Origin: Eubacteriales bacterium | GTDB taxonomy: Bacteria > Bacillota > Clostridia > Peptostreptococcales > Anaerovoracaceae | Direction of reading: 5' to 3' | DNA: 64,000 bases | Assembly (NCBI GenBank): GCA_028706405.1 | Contig: JAQWBM010000007.1 | Location: 1-64,000, forward strand | Part shown: positions 16,755 through 28,360 of the stretch, one piece after another | Position numbering within the stretch: position 1 is the first letter of the stretch | How the letters are laid out: every line of letters starts with the position of its first letter | Notes under the pieces: model-generated | The model's database searches: none | Seen by the model: only the letters and a program-made list of their open reading frames with translations | Told to the model about the DNA's origin: nothing | Translations under genes and position numbers: made by a program

Positions 16755-16831
16755 AATGTAAGAAGTGACCGTTTTTAATTGCCAAAATGTAAGAAATGAA
16801 AAGTGGAAAATTATTAAAATGTAAGGAGTAA
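16755..16831 (+). repeat. Three 14-bp direct repeats upstream of the shikimate kinase gene
   Basis: AATGTAAGAAGTGA (16755), AATGTAAGAAATGA (16786) and AATGTAAGGAGTAA (16818), spaced 31 and 32 bases apart. The third copy contains the AAGGAG ribosome site of the downstream gene. The flanks are AT-rich with no other recognisable signal. Confidence 0.75.
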
Positions 16832-16836
16832 ACAGC

Positions 16837-17466
16837 ATGGGATTGCCAAATCGTATATTTTTAATAGGCTATATGGGGTCGGGGAAAACATCTGTATCGA
16901 AAACTTTAAGTGCGATAACAGGATTTCGATGCATAGATATGGATGAAGAGATTGAAAAAATTGAAGGTACGCCGATTAGAAAGATATTCATAAAATACGG
17001 AGAGCATGAGTTTAGAAATAAGGAAGCGGAGCTTCTCGACTTATTATGTAATGTGACAAGCGCAGCGGATGTTATGGCCGGTGAAATCATTGGTACACAG
17101 AAGATTCCCGCCAAGGCCGGCAAATATAGTGCTTTTGCTGATATAAATGAACCTATCATCGTTTCCTGTGGCGGAGGTATCATCTTAGATGACTTGAATC
17201 GTATTATTCTAAGAAATCAGTGCGCAGTATTTCTTGAGGCTGATCCTGAATTGCTATTCCGAAGAGTGAATGGAGACACTAACCGGCCATATGCTTATAT
17301 GGACATTCCCGATGAAAATGAACGGAGGATGAGATTTCTTGAGCTGTATAAAAAAAGAGCGTCTCTTTATAGGGAGGCGGCTTCTGTTATAACCCAGACT
17401 GATGGAAAATCCCCGGAGACAATAGCAAAGGAAATACTGTACCAATTAAACAGGTTAAACCGGTAG
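16837..17466 (+). CDS. aroK: Shikimate kinase with an internal insertion
   Basis: 209 residues; the family is usually ~165-175. Walker A GYMGSGKTS (residues ~8-16), IDMDEEIEKIEG for substrate and Mg, EHEFRNKEAELL, the GGGI loop near residue 112, and a NRPYA lid. It phosphorylates shikimate in aromatic amino acid synthesis. Between the core helix and the GGGI loop lies an insert of ~30 residues (NVTSAADVMAGEII... region) absent from standard AroK. aroQ lies elsewhere in the window (42638), so the pathway genes are scattered. AAGGAG precedes ATG 16837. Confidence 0.88.
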   Translation: MGLPNRIFLIGYMGSGKTSVSKTLSAITGFRCIDMDEEIEKIEGTPIRKIFIKYGEHEFRNKEAELLDLLCNVTSAADVMAGEIIGTQKIPAKAGKYSAFADINEPIIVSCGGGIILDDLNRIILRNQCAVFLEADPELLFRRVNGDTNRPYAYMDIPDENERRMRFLELYKKRASLYREAASVITQTDGKSPETIAKEILYQLNRLNR

Positions 17467-17468
17467 AA

Positions 17469-17490
17469 ACCATTAGAATTTTCTAATGGT
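17469..17490. terminator. Perfect hairpin between convergent aroK and plsC
   Basis: ACCATTAGAA, loop TT, TTCTAATGGT. No T-run follows on either strand, so termination is uncertain. Confidence 0.4.
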
Positions 17491-17517
17491 ACGTCTTCTG
17501 GAACAACATATTAATGT

Positions 17518-18267
17518 TTATTCTCTTTCCTGTGCCTGAATTTCTGTAAGCTTTGCCCTGACGATTTCTTCTACCCTTTCCGCAAGATTATTTGCTTCTG
17601 ACTTTGAAAGCATCTTTGTATCAATTACTGGATGGATGTAAAAATCAACTGATGCTCCGGAGCACACATAACCAAATTCTTCATAAACGCGATACGTTCC
17701 ATTCAGGGTAACCGGAACGACCGGAATACCTGATTTTGTTGCCAGCCTCAGGCTGCCCTTCTTAAATTCACCCATTTGGCGGCCTTTGCTTCTGGTTCCT
17801 TCTGGAAATATGACCAAAGAAAAGCCCTGATTCAATAATGCAATGCCTTCTTCTATAGTCTTAAGGGAAGATCGAGGGTCCTCCCTTTCTATAAAAATAC
17901 TTCTGATATCTCTGATCCATTCACCAAAAATCGGTATCTTTCCCAAGGATGTTTTTGCCACAAAGCCAATCTGTTTCTCCGTTATTGCTGCACAATAAAC
18001 AGGTATATCCGCGTAGCCCTGATGGTTAGATACGAACAATACCGGTCCGTCGGGCACGTTTTCAATCCCTGTTACATTAAGCTTAATCTTATATTTATTA
18101 ATGATTTTGCGGCCCCAGGTGGAAGTTGAATTGAGTATCTGCTCTCTTTCCTTTTCTATATCCCCTGAGTCCCTAAACGCTTTTATCCTATAGTGAAATG
18201 GTCGAAGATGCCTTAGGTTAAAATACATCCAAGCGCCAAAGCTGATGTTTTTTAGTATTTTCTTCAT
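17518..18267 (-). CDS. plsC: 1-acyl-sn-glycerol-3-phosphate acyltransferase
   Basis: 249 residues. Acyltransferase motifs I to III are clear: NHQGYAD (81-87, the catalytic NHx4D), a SIFIERED region, and FPEGTRS (154-160) for phosphate binding. It adds the second acyl chain to make phosphatidic acid at the inner membrane face. The N-terminal ~30 residues are amphipathic and likely membrane-associated. GGGAGGAC precedes ATG 18267. The aminotransferase gene ends 41 bases upstream, so they may be co-transcribed. Confidence 0.93.
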   Translation of the reverse strand: MKKILKNISFGAWMYFNLRHLRPFHYRIKAFRDSGDIEKEREQILNSTSTWGRKIINKYKIKLNVTGIENVPDGPVLFVSNHQGYADIPVYCAAITEKQIGFVAKTSLGKIPIFGEWIRDIRSIFIEREDPRSSLKTIEEGIALLNQGFSLVIFPEGTRSKGRQMGEFKKGSLRLATKSGIPVVPVTLNGTYRVYEEFGYVCSGASVDFYIHPVIDTKMLSKSEANNLAERVEEIVRAKLTEIQAQERE

Positions 18268-18307
18268 TATGTCCTCCCTTTGGTCATACCTCCAGGCGTT
18301 AAAGAAG

Positions 18308-19507
18308 CTATACCTGCCTCCTGTTGTAAGCCTCCAGACCCTTTCCCAGTACTTCTATAGCACGCTTTAGTTTTTCAGGTTCAAGAACATATGCTATCCG
18401 AATTTCATTTTTTCCCAAACCCTCTGTAGCATAAAAACCTTCACCCGGCGCAGCCATTACGGTTTCTCCGTTATCTTCAAAATCCTTCAGCATCCAGATT
18501 AGGAATTCTCCGGCATCCTTCACCGGAAGCTTACAAATCATATAAAACGCACCCTCCGGCTTAGAGCAGAATACACCGGGTATTTTTTGCAGGCACTCAT
18601 ATACCACATCTCTCCGGTCTTTGAATTCATCGCGAATTTGGTGTATTACACGCATACCGGTGGAATACAATCCTACCGCTGCATGTTGTTCAATCGTTGA
18701 AACTGACAAACGGCCTTGACACAGCTTGGAAATCAGGCTTAGTATTTCATCATTCTTTGTAATGCAAGCTCCGATCCTTGCGCCACAAGCGTTGAAACGC
18801 TTAGAGACACTGTCGACCAGGACCAATCTATCATGAACATCCTCAAGAAACCCGAAGCTTGTAATCTTTGCGTTATCAAAAACCATTTCCCTGTATACTT
18901 CATCCGCGATTATGTAGAGGTCATGATCTTTTGCAACATCGGCAATCATCCGTATTTCGTCCTCCAATAATACTGTGCCTGTTGGGTTTCCCGGATTAGT
19001 TACTAAAATGGCTTTGGTTTTCCCGGTTATTTTTTGTTCAATCAAAGCTCTGTCCGTAATATGAAAACCATTTTCGACATTGGTAGTGACACCTACGGGT
19101 TTCGCTCCCGTTATGGCGAAGAAGGTGTTATAGTTGGAGTAATAAGGTTCAAAGATAATGATTTCATCTCCCGGATCTATCATTGCAAACAGAGTGAACA
19201 TAAATGCTTCTGTACCGCCGGTCGTGATAAATATATTATTTTCATCTATGTTGATCCCTGCTTGATGATAATAGCCTGCCACTGCTTTCAGTAATTCGGG
19301 AATTCCCTGCGACGGCATATATTCAACTGTTGGCTCATGAAAGGCATGCATATACTCATAATACTCGTCAGGAACACAAAGATCGGGTTGACCGATGTTG
19401 AGCTTATATATTTTTTTCCCATTAGATTCAGCTTCGACTGCATATTTTGTCAGTATTCTGATGGAGGAAGCCTCCATATTCGATATCTTTTTTGATAATA
19501 ATTTCAT
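18308..19507 (-). CDS. Pyridoxal-phosphate aminotransferase (class I/II, aspartate aminotransferase-like)
   Basis: 399 residues. Fold type I with YKLNIGQPDLCVP, TGGTEAFMFTLFA, TNPGNPTGTVL, ADEVYREMVFD and the PLP lysine region VDSVSKRFNACGARIG, where SKRF replaces the common SKxFxMxGxR. The C-terminal EIRIAYVLEPEKL holds the carboxylate-binding Arg. Members transaminate aspartate or aromatic/branched amino acids; I cannot fix the substrate. AGAGGGAAAAG precedes ATG 19507. The 293-base gap upstream (19508-19800) shows no gene and only AT-rich sequence. Confidence 0.9.
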   Translation of the reverse strand: MKLLSKKISNMEASSIRILTKYAVEAESNGKKIYKLNIGQPDLCVPDEYYEYMHAFHEPTVEYMPSQGIPELLKAVAGYYHQAGINIDENNIFITTGGTEAFMFTLFAMIDPGDEIIIFEPYYSNYNTFFAITGAKPVGVTTNVENGFHITDRALIEQKITGKTKAILVTNPGNPTGTVLLEDEIRMIADVAKDHDLYIIADEVYREMVFDNAKITSFGFLEDVHDRLVLVDSVSKRFNACGARIGACITKNDEILSLISKLCQGRLSVSTIEQHAAVGLYSTGMRVIHQIRDEFKDRRDVVYECLQKIPGVFCSKPEGAFYMICKLPVKDAGEFLIWMLKDFEDNGETVMAAPGEGFYATEGLGKNEIRIAYVLEPEKLKRAIEVLGKGLEAYNRRQV

Positions 19508-19800
19508 TCTTTTCCCTCTAATTCTAATTTCTGTCTTGGCCTCGGTTCATTTTTCTAATTTGAATAATCATAACATTATTCTATTATGCTGTCATGGGGA
19601 AGACAATAAGAAATTAACCAAATTAAGATATTTAGTTAAATCAATCAGGGATTTCATGAGTTACTAAATTGTTTTCTGTCAAACTCCCTTGTTGCCGAAA
19701 TAAATTCGCATTGATTTGGCAATTTGTTTCTTGTTGCGCAAATATTCCTCTTCATTTCACCTTGTCAACGGGCGGATAAAAGGGGGACGTTCCTTCATTG

Positions 19801-20781
19801 TCACACCCCAAGCCCAAACTTTTTTTTCACACGATCCATTGTTTTCTCGGAAATAGCGGCAGCTCTTTCTGCACCTTCTTTCAGGATTCGGATTAGCTCT
19901 TCCGATTCCCGGATATCACTATATCTCTGCTGTATGGGAAGAACCGCTTCCACTGTTACATCCACAAGGTCTTTTTTAAACTCACCGTAACCACAGCCCG
20001 TATATTTTTTTTCTATATCTGCTGTTTCCAATCCCGAAAAAGAGCTATATATGTTGATCAGATTGCTGATGCCCGGCTTTTCATCCATATCGAATCGGAC
20101 ACTTCCCTCTGAGTCGGTCGTTGATTTCATTATGGACTTTTTTATTTTGCTTGCATTGTCCAGGAGAGAAATTCTGCTGTGTATATTTTCTGCACTTTTG
20201 CTCATCTTTGAAGTAGGGTCATCCAATGACATGATTCTTGCCCCCTCTTTCAAAAATCGTCCTTCCGGAACAACAAAGGTTTTTCCGTACTTATTGTTCA
20301 CTCTGATCGCCAGATCCCTCGTAATTTCTATATGTTGTTTTTGGTCGCTTCCCACAGGCACTACATCAGAATCATAAAGCAATATATCTGCGGCCATTAG
20401 GATCGGATACGTAAACAGCCCGGTTGGCGCTGATTCATTATCTCTGCTCTTTTGCTTGAATTGCGTCATTCTGGAAAGCTCACCGGTGTACGAATTACAC
20501 ATGAGTATCCATGCCAGCTCTGCATGTCCCGAAACCATTGACTGCACAAAGATTGCAGATCTTTTCGGGTCTAAGCCTACAGCAATATACAATGCGGCTA
20601 CATCAAGTATGTTTTTTTTGAGTATTTTGGGATCTTGAGGTAATGTGATGGAATGAAGGTCAACAATGCAATATACACATTCATTTTCCTCCTGAAGCTC
20701 GACAAATTGTTTTAACGCTCCCAAGTAATTACCTATATGTATATTTCCTGTTGGCTGCACTCCTGAAAAAACTCTTTTCAT
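19801..20781 (-). CDS. trpS: Tryptophanyl-tRNA synthetase
   Basis: 326 residues from ATG 20781 (AAGGAG eight bases upstream), preferred to an earlier in-frame start at 20853 that lies in the inverted repeat. It begins MKRVFSGVQPTGNIHIGNYLG with the HIGH-like motif. Later come the tryptophan pocket ALYIAVGLDP and YPILMAADILLY, and the KMSKS loop SKMSKSAENIHS. It charges tRNA-Trp. I looked for a T-box leader and found none in the short 100-base gap to sigB. Confidence 0.97.
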   Translation of the reverse strand: MKRVFSGVQPTGNIHIGNYLGALKQFVELQEENECVYCIVDLHSITLPQDPKILKKNILDVAALYIAVGLDPKRSAIFVQSMVSGHAELAWILMCNSYTGELSRMTQFKQKSRDNESAPTGLFTYPILMAADILLYDSDVVPVGSDQKQHIEITRDLAIRVNNKYGKTFVVPEGRFLKEGARIMSLDDPTSKMSKSAENIHSRISLLDNASKIKKSIMKSTTDSEGSVRFDMDEKPGISNLINIYSSFSGLETADIEKKYTGCGYGEFKKDLVDVTVEAVLPIQQRYSDIRESEELIRILKEGAERAAAISEKTMDRVKKKFGLGV

Positions 20782-20808
20782 TGAACTTCTCCTTATGATG
20801 TTAATGTC

Positions 20809-20876
20809 AAAGTGACAGAGAGACGGGGGTATTGCCACATCCGAAAGTGACAATACTCCCGTCTCCCTGTCACTTT
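20809..20876. repeat. 26-bp inverted repeat between sigB and trpS
   Basis: Arms 20809-20834 and 20851-20876 match at 24 of 26 positions, and the two differences give G-U pairs in RNA. The loop is 16 bases. On the minus strand no T-run follows, so it is an unusual terminator, an RNA-stability element, or a small palindromic repeat. Confidence 0.8.
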
Positions 20877-20880
20877 TAAT

Positions 20881-21630
20881 TTACGCTTTTACGGCAGTTT
20901 TAAACTTGTCCCTGATCTTCTTCTCAAGCCTGGATATGGTCATTTGAGAAACTCCCATGTCCGCCGCAATTGCCTGTTGTGTTTCATTCAGAAAATACCT
21001 TCTCTTAAAAATAAATCTTTCTTTGTCGGACATATCTCCCATGATAGTTTTGATTAATTCCGCATTTTCAATGCTAGCGTATCCTGGCTCTTCCCTGCCG
21101 GTATATTTCTCCAAAATTGCGCCGTCGCCCTCTTCTCCGCCCTCGTCAAATGTCTGGTTAAGGGAATATGTACTGTAAGCCTGACCGCTTTCCATAGCCT
21201 CCAGAATTTCTTCTTCTGTATGTCCCAGATATTCTGAAAGTTCTTTTATGGTTGGCGTGCGGTTAAGCTTGCCGTATAAGATTTCCTTGGCTGGAGAGAG
21301 CTGTGCAGAAATCTCCTTAAGTCTTCTTGGAACCTTGACCGCCCATCCCTTATCCCGAAAATAACGTTTGATTTCACCAATTATCGTCGGTGTGGCAAAG
21401 CTGGTAAATTCGTAACCCTTTGATACATCATATCTTTCTACAGCAAAAACCAGAGCCATGGAGCCAACTTGATATAAATCTTCATAATCCACGCCCTTAT
21501 TCACGTATTTCTTTATTAATATATCAACTACGTAAAGATACTTTTCGACTATTTCGTTCCGAAGCTCTATGCTTCTTGTTTTCTGGTATCTTTCGAAAAG
21601 CTCTTTGTTGCCGGGTATTGCCGAGGTCAT
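20881..21630 (-). CDS. sigB: RNA polymerase sigma factor of the SigB/SigF/SigG family
   Basis: 249 residues. Region 2 is DYEDLYQVGSMALVFAVERYD and YEFTSFATPTIIGEIKRYFRD; region 3 follows; region 4 helix-turn-helix is ETQQAIAADMGVSQMTISRLEKK. Preceded by rsbW and rsbV. The position after gyrA is the sigB position I know from C. difficile, which favours SigB (general stress) over SigF of the spoIIA operon. SigF has a very similar three-gene layout, so identity is likely rather than proven. GGAGG precedes ATG 21630. Confidence 0.85.
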   Translation of the reverse strand: MTSAIPGNKELFERYQKTRSIELRNEIVEKYLYVVDILIKKYVNKGVDYEDLYQVGSMALVFAVERYDVSKGYEFTSFATPTIIGEIKRYFRDKGWAVKVPRRLKEISAQLSPAKEILYGKLNRTPTIKELSEYLGHTEEEILEAMESGQAYSTYSLNQTFDEGGEEGDGAILEKYTGREEPGYASIENAELIKTIMGDMSDKERFIFKRRYFLNETQQAIAADMGVSQMTISRLEKKIRDKFKTAVKA

Positions 21631-21654
21631 AAAATGCCTCCAGTTAAGCTTGAT

Positions 21655-22065
21655 TTATAAACGATTCAAATACTTTACCATCTTTATACTGGTACCCATA
21701 CCTAGTTCAGAAAATATATCCACCTCATCCATAAGAGCCTTTATAATAAAAATACCGAGACCGCCCTCTTTGGGGTTATCCATCACTGGTCTTTGATATT
21801 GGGACATATCATAGCCTCCGGCCCGATCGATAACCAAAATAATAATTCTCTCTTCACTAATTTCACAGGCAACCTCGTAGCAATCATCACGATTGGACTT
21901 CCCATGGCATACTACATTCGTGCATGCTTCGGAAACAGCTACTTTAATATCCTCTACTGCCTCGATATCGAATCCTGCACAATTGGCAAGAGAAGATACG
22001 GCCAATCTAACAGTTCCAACATATTCCGGCTTTCCTGGAATTGAGAATTTCAATATATCCGTCAT
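21655..22065 (-). CDS. rsbW: Anti-sigma factor serine kinase (RsbW type)
   Basis: 136 residues, a GHKL-fold kinase. N-box AVSEACTNVVCHGK (Glu and Asn for Mg-ATP), G1-like VIDRAGGYD, G2 EGGLGIFIIKALMDEVD. Members bind and hold their sigma factor inactive and phosphorylate the partner STAS protein. It sits between rsbV and the sigma gene, with 23-25-base gaps and AGAGGAG ribosome sites. Confidence 0.9.
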   Translation of the reverse strand: MTDILKFSIPGKPEYVGTVRLAVSSLANCAGFDIEAVEDIKVAVSEACTNVVCHGKSNRDDCYEVACEISEERIIILVIDRAGGYDMSQYQRPVMDNPKEGGLGIFIIKALMDEVDIFSELGMGTSIKMVKYLNRL

Positions 22066-22088
22066 TTTTCTCTCCTCTTTCTAGTTGT

Positions 22089-22406
22089 TTAAATTTTCGG
22101 ACAAAGTATTCTGTCGAGACTAGTAATATTAAGCAGTTTTTTGATGTTTTCCTTTGGGTTGACAAGCATGATTTGGTTCTCATACTCTTTCATTTTGCCC
22201 ATTGTCCCTATTATTACACCAAGTCCTGTGCTGTCAATGTAGTTTAATTCCTCTAAATGCAACACAATATTAGCCTTTTTATCCTGAAGGGCGGCATCAA
22301 GACAATCTCGAAGCTTTGGAGCAGTGGAAATATCCACGTCTCCTATTGCTTTTATTTCCCATTGGTTTCCTTCATCGTTAAAATTGCTTTGAATCTTTAG
22401 TGACAT
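22089..22406 (-). CDS. rsbV: Anti-anti-sigma factor (STAS domain, RsbV type)
   Basis: 105 residues. STAS fold with the phosphorylation motif YIDSTGLGVIIG (Ser-59). When unphosphorylated such proteins sequester RsbW and free the sigma factor; a PP2C phosphatase reactivates them. A candidate phosphatase lies at 43135-44238 in this window. First gene of rsbV-rsbW-sigB. GAGGAGGAAG precedes ATG 22406. Confidence 0.9.
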   Translation of the reverse strand: MSLKIQSNFNDEGNQWEIKAIGDVDISTAPKLRDCLDAALQDKKANIVLHLEELNYIDSTGLGVIIGTMGKMKEYENQIMLVNPKENIKKLLNITSLDRILCPKI

Positions 22407-22453
22407 ATCTACTTCCTCCTCATTGTATACCCCAGGAAAGATTGCTCTAAACT

Positions 22454-24967
22454 CTATTCTGTGTCGAGCTTAATTTGTATTGTATCTTCTGAATCGGTTT
22501 TTTCTTCGTCAGTAACAGCTTCTTCCTCTTTTTCCTCTTCGTCTTTGATTACTTTAGCCATGGTTATAATATTGGCATTTTCCTGAACGCGCATGATCTT
22601 GACTCCCTGAGTAGCTCTGCCCAACACTGATACCTCTTTTGCTTCGATTCTTATAATGATTCCATCCGAGTTTATCAATAGTATTTCATCATCTTTATTT
22701 ACGACCATTGCACCTATGAGCTCTCCGGTTTTCTTAAACTTCGATTTATCATAAGTAAGAAGTCCTTTTCCGCCTCTGACTTGGAGTTTGTAGTCTTTCA
22801 TAGGTGTTCTTTTACCATAACCATTTTGGGTTACTACCAAAAGCTCCTCATCCTTGTCCGCAAGCTCCATAGCTACAACCTCATCACCTTTATCAAGCTT
22901 TATCGCTCTTACGCCGCCGGCCAATCTACCCATTGTTCTCACATCTGTCTCTGAGAAGCAAATACATTTGCCGTGCTTGGTAACAATAATGACACTGTTG
23001 GTTCCCGTAGATTGCTTGATCGCGATCAGCTCGTCATTGTCCTTTAGATTGATGGCTATAAGACCTGTTTTTCGGTTGGTATCAAACTGTGAGAGGGCTG
23101 TCTTTTTGATGATCCCATTTTTTGTAACGCCAATTAAATTCTTGTCTTCTCCAAAGTCCTGAATAGGAATAACCGCATTTATCCTTTCACGCGGCATAAG
23201 ATTCAGAAAGTTTACAGCCGGAGTTCCTTTTGCTGTCCTTTGCGCTTCAGGGATTTCGTATGCTTTTATTTTATGCGCTTTACCTGTATTTGTAAAGAAC
23301 ATTAGGTGATCATGTGTAGACGTCATGATCAAGTCCTTTACAAAATCATTGTCCCTTGTAGTTACCCCCATAACGCCTTTTCCGCCGCGTTTTTGTGTTT
23401 TATATGTGTCGGCAGACACCCTTTTTATATATCCCAGATACGTTAAAGTTACTGCCACTTTTTCTTCTTGAATCATATCTTCTTCGTCGATATCTTCAGT
23501 ATCTGCCTGAATATCAGTTTTTCTTTTTACTCCGAATTTCTTTTTGATCTCCAGTATTTCCTCCTTGATAATGTTCATCAGGAGATTCTCATCTGCCAGA
23601 ACTTTTTTGAACCAGCTGATTTGTTCCTTAAGATCATTATACTCAGTTTCTATCTTTTCTCGTTCCAAGCCCTGTAATCTGGCAAGTCTCATATCTAAAA
23701 TTGCCTGTGCCTGAATTTCGCTGAGTCCGAAACGCTCTATCAGACGATGTTTCGCATCATTATAGCTTTCGCGTATCGTTTTTATTACCTCATCAATATG
23801 ATCAAGAGCTATTCTTAAGCCTTCCAGGATGTGCGCTCTTTCCTCCGCCTTTCTAAGGTCAAAAATTATTCTTCTGGTTACAACTTCCTTCTGATGATTT
23901 AAATATACTTCCAACATCTGCTTCAAATTCATGGTGACTGGTTTGCCGTCTACCAATGCCAGCATTATCATGCTGTAATTATCCTGAAGCTGAGTATGCT
24001 TATATAGCCTGTTCAATGTAATACGCGGATTTGCGTCCTTTTTCAATTCAATAACGATACGCATCCCGCTTCTGTCAGATTCATCCCTTATATCTGAAAT
24101 TTGGTCAAGCCTTTTATCTCTGACCAGATCTGCAATTTTTTCTATGACTCTGGACTTATTTACCTGATAGGGAATTTCCGTGAAAACGATTTGTTGTTTC
24201 CCCTTATTGCTTTCTTCTATTTCCGCTTTTGCCCTAACGGTGACCTTCCCCTGTCCGGTACGATATGCCTCCTTCGCGGAGCTTCTTCCCACGATGGTCG
24301 CTCCGGTAGGAAAATCAGGCGCCTTCACGATCTTTATCAAATCCTCAATATCAGCATACGGATCATCGATAAGCTTCACTGTAGCATCTATTACATCTCT
24401 TAAATTATGGGGGGGTATGGATGTAGCCATTCCAACGGCAATTCCATTTGATCCGTTTACCAGCAAATTGGGGAATCGGGCAGGAAGCACCATAGGTTCC
24501 TGTTCTTCTTCATCAAAGTTAGGCATAAAATCAACAGTTTCTTTATCGATATCACGAAGCATCTGAAGCGCCAGGGCTGTCATCCTTGCTTCAGTATATC
24601 TCATTGCAGCCGCACCGTCGCCGTCTACGGAGCCAAAGTTTCCGTGCCCGTCAACCAGAGGGTAGTTAATGGAAAAATCCTGGGCCATTCTAACCATTGC
24701 ATCGTATATGGAAGAGTCTCCATGGGGATGATATTTACCCATTACTTCTCCTACTATACGAGCCGACTTCTTATGCGGCTTATCCGGTGTAACGCCCAAT
24801 TCACTCATTCCGTATAGAATTCTTCTGTGAACCGGCTTAAGTCCGTCTCTCGCATCGGGTAGCGCCCTGCTGACGATTACACTCATAGCATAATCAATAT
24901 AGGATTTTTTCATTTCGTCGTGGATTTCATGCTGAACCATTTTTATGTCATCGATAGAATTTGTCAT
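22454..24967 (-). CDS. gyrA: DNA gyrase subunit A
   Basis: 837 residues from ATG 24967, which has AGGGGGTG six bases upstream; an in-frame GTG at 24976 overlaps that ribosome site. Catalytic Tyr region [10 protein letters not shown]. Quinolone-pocket sequence [17 protein letters not shown], with Ser and Asp at the usual resistance positions unchanged. The C-terminal beta-pinwheel carries the GyrA box QRGGKG and repeated blades. An acidic tail of ~25 Glu/Asp-rich residues ends the protein. It lies 12 bases after gyrB. Confidence 0.97.
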   Translation of the reverse strand: MTNSIDDIKMVQHEIHDEMKKSYIDYAMSVIVSRALPDARDGLKPVHRRILYGMSELGVTPDKPHKKSARIVGEVMGKYHPHGDSSIYDAMVRMAQDFSINYPLVDGHGNFGSVDGDGAAAMRYTEARMTALALQMLRDIDKETVDFMPNFDEEEQEPMVLPARFPNLLVNGSNGIAVGMATSIPPHNLRDVIDATVKLIDDPYADIEDLIKIVKAPDFPTGATIVGRSSAKEAYRTGQGKVTVRAKAEIEESNKGKQQIVFTEIPYQVNKSRVIEKIADLVRDKRLDQISDIRDESDRSGMRIVIELKKDANPRITLNRLYKHTQLQDNYSMIMLALVDGKPVTMNLKQMLEVYLNHQKEVVTRRIIFDLRKAEERAHILEGLRIALDHIDEVIKTIRESYNDAKHRLIERFGLSEIQAQAILDMRLARLQGLEREKIETEYNDLKEQISWFKKVLADENLLMNIIKEEILEIKKKFGVKRKTDIQADTEDIDEEDMIQEEKVAVTLTYLGYIKRVSADTYKTQKRGGKGVMGVTTRDNDFVKDLIMTSTHDHLMFFTNTGKAHKIKAYEIPEAQRTAKGTPAVNFLNLMPRERINAVIPIQDFGEDKNLIGVTKNGIIKKTALSQFDTNRKTGLIAINLKDNDELIAIKQSTGTNSVIIVTKHGKCICFSETDVRTMGRLAGGVRAIKLDKGDEVVAMELADKDEELLVVTQNGYGKRTPMKDYKLQVRGGKGLLTYDKSKFKKTGELIGAMVVNKDDEILLINSDGIIIRIEAKEVSVLGRATQGVKIMRVQENANIITMAKVIKDEEEKEEEAVTDEEKTDSEDTIQIKLDTE

Positions 24968-24979
24968 TTCGTCCACCCC

Positions 24980-26908
<1,929 letters not shown>

Positions 26909-27114
26909 TCAAATCACCTCATAATTCTATAATATTGAGCATGTTTCAGAACTATTATATACCAGCTCGCCCTCGCCCAATTTGCGAAACAAATTGATAA
27001 CGAATTGAAAAATTTATACTTAATTTGTCTCAAATTTAATTATAAACCATTTTATATTATACACCGGGATTGGCTATTTTACAAGCTGTTTGGTGAAAAC
27101 GGATTCGTAAATAC

Positions 27115-27151
27115 AAAAACACCGTTTTCGAGCACGTAAAGCGGTGTTTTT
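27115..27151 (-). terminator. Terminator after recF
   Basis: AAAAACACCG and CGGTGTTTTT are perfect 10-base arms around a 17-base loop. On the minus strand the stem ends in TTTTTG. Both strands have T-rich ends, so it could act in either direction. The rest of 26906-27196 holds nothing I recognise except the possible gyrB promoter. Confidence 0.8.
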
Positions 27152-27196
27152 GTTCCTTAAAGTGGTTTATAATTTTAGATATATTGTCTGTCATTT

Positions 27197-28300
27197 TTAA
27201 TTTTTTTCCATTTCTGTTACTTTCCCGTTTTCAACAAAAAAAGCCTTCCCTTCCAACATGTTCTTTTTTAATTCTTCATTTAATTCTGTCGTCGTAATAA
27301 AAATCTGAATTTCGTCCATAGATCCTATCAAAAATCTCTGCCTTTCCTGATCCAATTCTGAAAGTACATCATCTAAAAGCAGTATCGGTGAGACTCCGGT
27401 TTCTTCCTTTATCATTTCTATTTCTGCCAGCTTCAGAGACAAGGCTGCTGTCCGCTGCTGTCCCTGGGATCCAAAACGACGGATATCAATCCCTTCTATG
27501 CTTAATTTTAAATCATCTTTATGCGGTCCAACAGAAGTATTTCTCCGAAAAATATCATATTTTATGTTTTTGCGTATTGCCTTCTTTAAGTAATAAATCT
27601 GTTCATCAAGGCTTTCTTTTTTGTCAACATTCGCCTCATAGGATATCTCAAGCATCTCCTTGCCGTTTGTTATACTTTTACTTATATCCTTGCCTATTTC
27701 ACTCAATTTCTCAATGAAACGGCTTCTTTCTTGTATAATCTTTGCTCCGTATTCCGCCAGATTTTCATCCCATACAGATAATAGGTCTTCATTTATCTCT
27801 TGCTGTTTCAAAAGGCTGTTCCTCTGATGTAAAATCTTTTTGTATCTCCCGAGATTTTTATAATATACGGGTTTAAGCTGACAAAGCTCTCTGTCTATAA
27901 ACCTTCTGCGCTTTTCCGGCTCTTCCTTCACTATTTTCAGATCTTCCGGAGAAAAAACGACCATAAATACATTTTCCAGAATGTCAATATTTCTTTCTGC
28001 TTTACTTCCATTGATTTTTATTATTTTTCCTTCTTTTCCTATGCTTATTTCTATTTCCAGTTCTCTTCCATCTTTGATTGAAGTACTTTTAGCTCTGAAA
28101 TAATCCTTTCCGAAACCTATCATATCTATATCTCTATTTGTTCTGAAGGACTTTCCCAGAGACATTATATATAGACTTTCCAGTAAATTTGTTTTTCCTT
28201 GGGCATTTTTTCCGGTAATTATATTAATTTTTTCATCAAATAGGATTTCTTGCTTTTCATAATTCCGAAAGTTTTTCAACTCTATTTTTTTTAGATACAT
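27197..28300 (-). CDS. recF: DNA replication and repair protein RecF
   Basis: 367 residues. SMC-like ATPase: Walker A ITGKNAQGKTNLLES, signature SQGQQRTAALSLKLAE, Walker B ILLLDDVLSELD. It helps load RecA at gaps. The start is MYLKKIELKNFRNYEKQ, the family norm. Only 60 bases separate it from dnaN; the small S4-domain gene (yaaA/rbpS4) often found there is absent. Confidence 0.96.
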   Translation of the reverse strand: MYLKKIELKNFRNYEKQEILFDEKINIITGKNAQGKTNLLESLYIMSLGKSFRTNRDIDMIGFGKDYFRAKSTSIKDGRELEIEISIGKEGKIIKINGSKAERNIDILENVFMVVFSPEDLKIVKEEPEKRRRFIDRELCQLKPVYYKNLGRYKKILHQRNSLLKQQEINEDLLSVWDENLAEYGAKIIQERSRFIEKLSEIGKDISKSITNGKEMLEISYEANVDKKESLDEQIYYLKKAIRKNIKYDIFRRNTSVGPHKDDLKLSIEGIDIRRFGSQGQQRTAALSLKLAEIEMIKEETGVSPILLLDDVLSELDQERQRFLIGSMDEIQIFITTTELNEELKKNMLEGKAFFVENGKVTEMEKN

Positions 28301-28360
28301 TTATGCGTTTCCTTATAACACCCTATCCGCTGCTTCAGTGATGCCGGCGAATTTTCATCT

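Noticed and set aside
20782-20880. T-box riboswitch upstream of trpS
   Set aside because: The gap is too short and lacks specifier-loop and antiterminator T-box sequence; it holds only the inverted repeat.
28301-28360. S4-domain yaaA/rbpS4 gene between dnaN and recF
   Set aside because: Only 60 bases are available and no coding frame is present; the gene is absent at this position.
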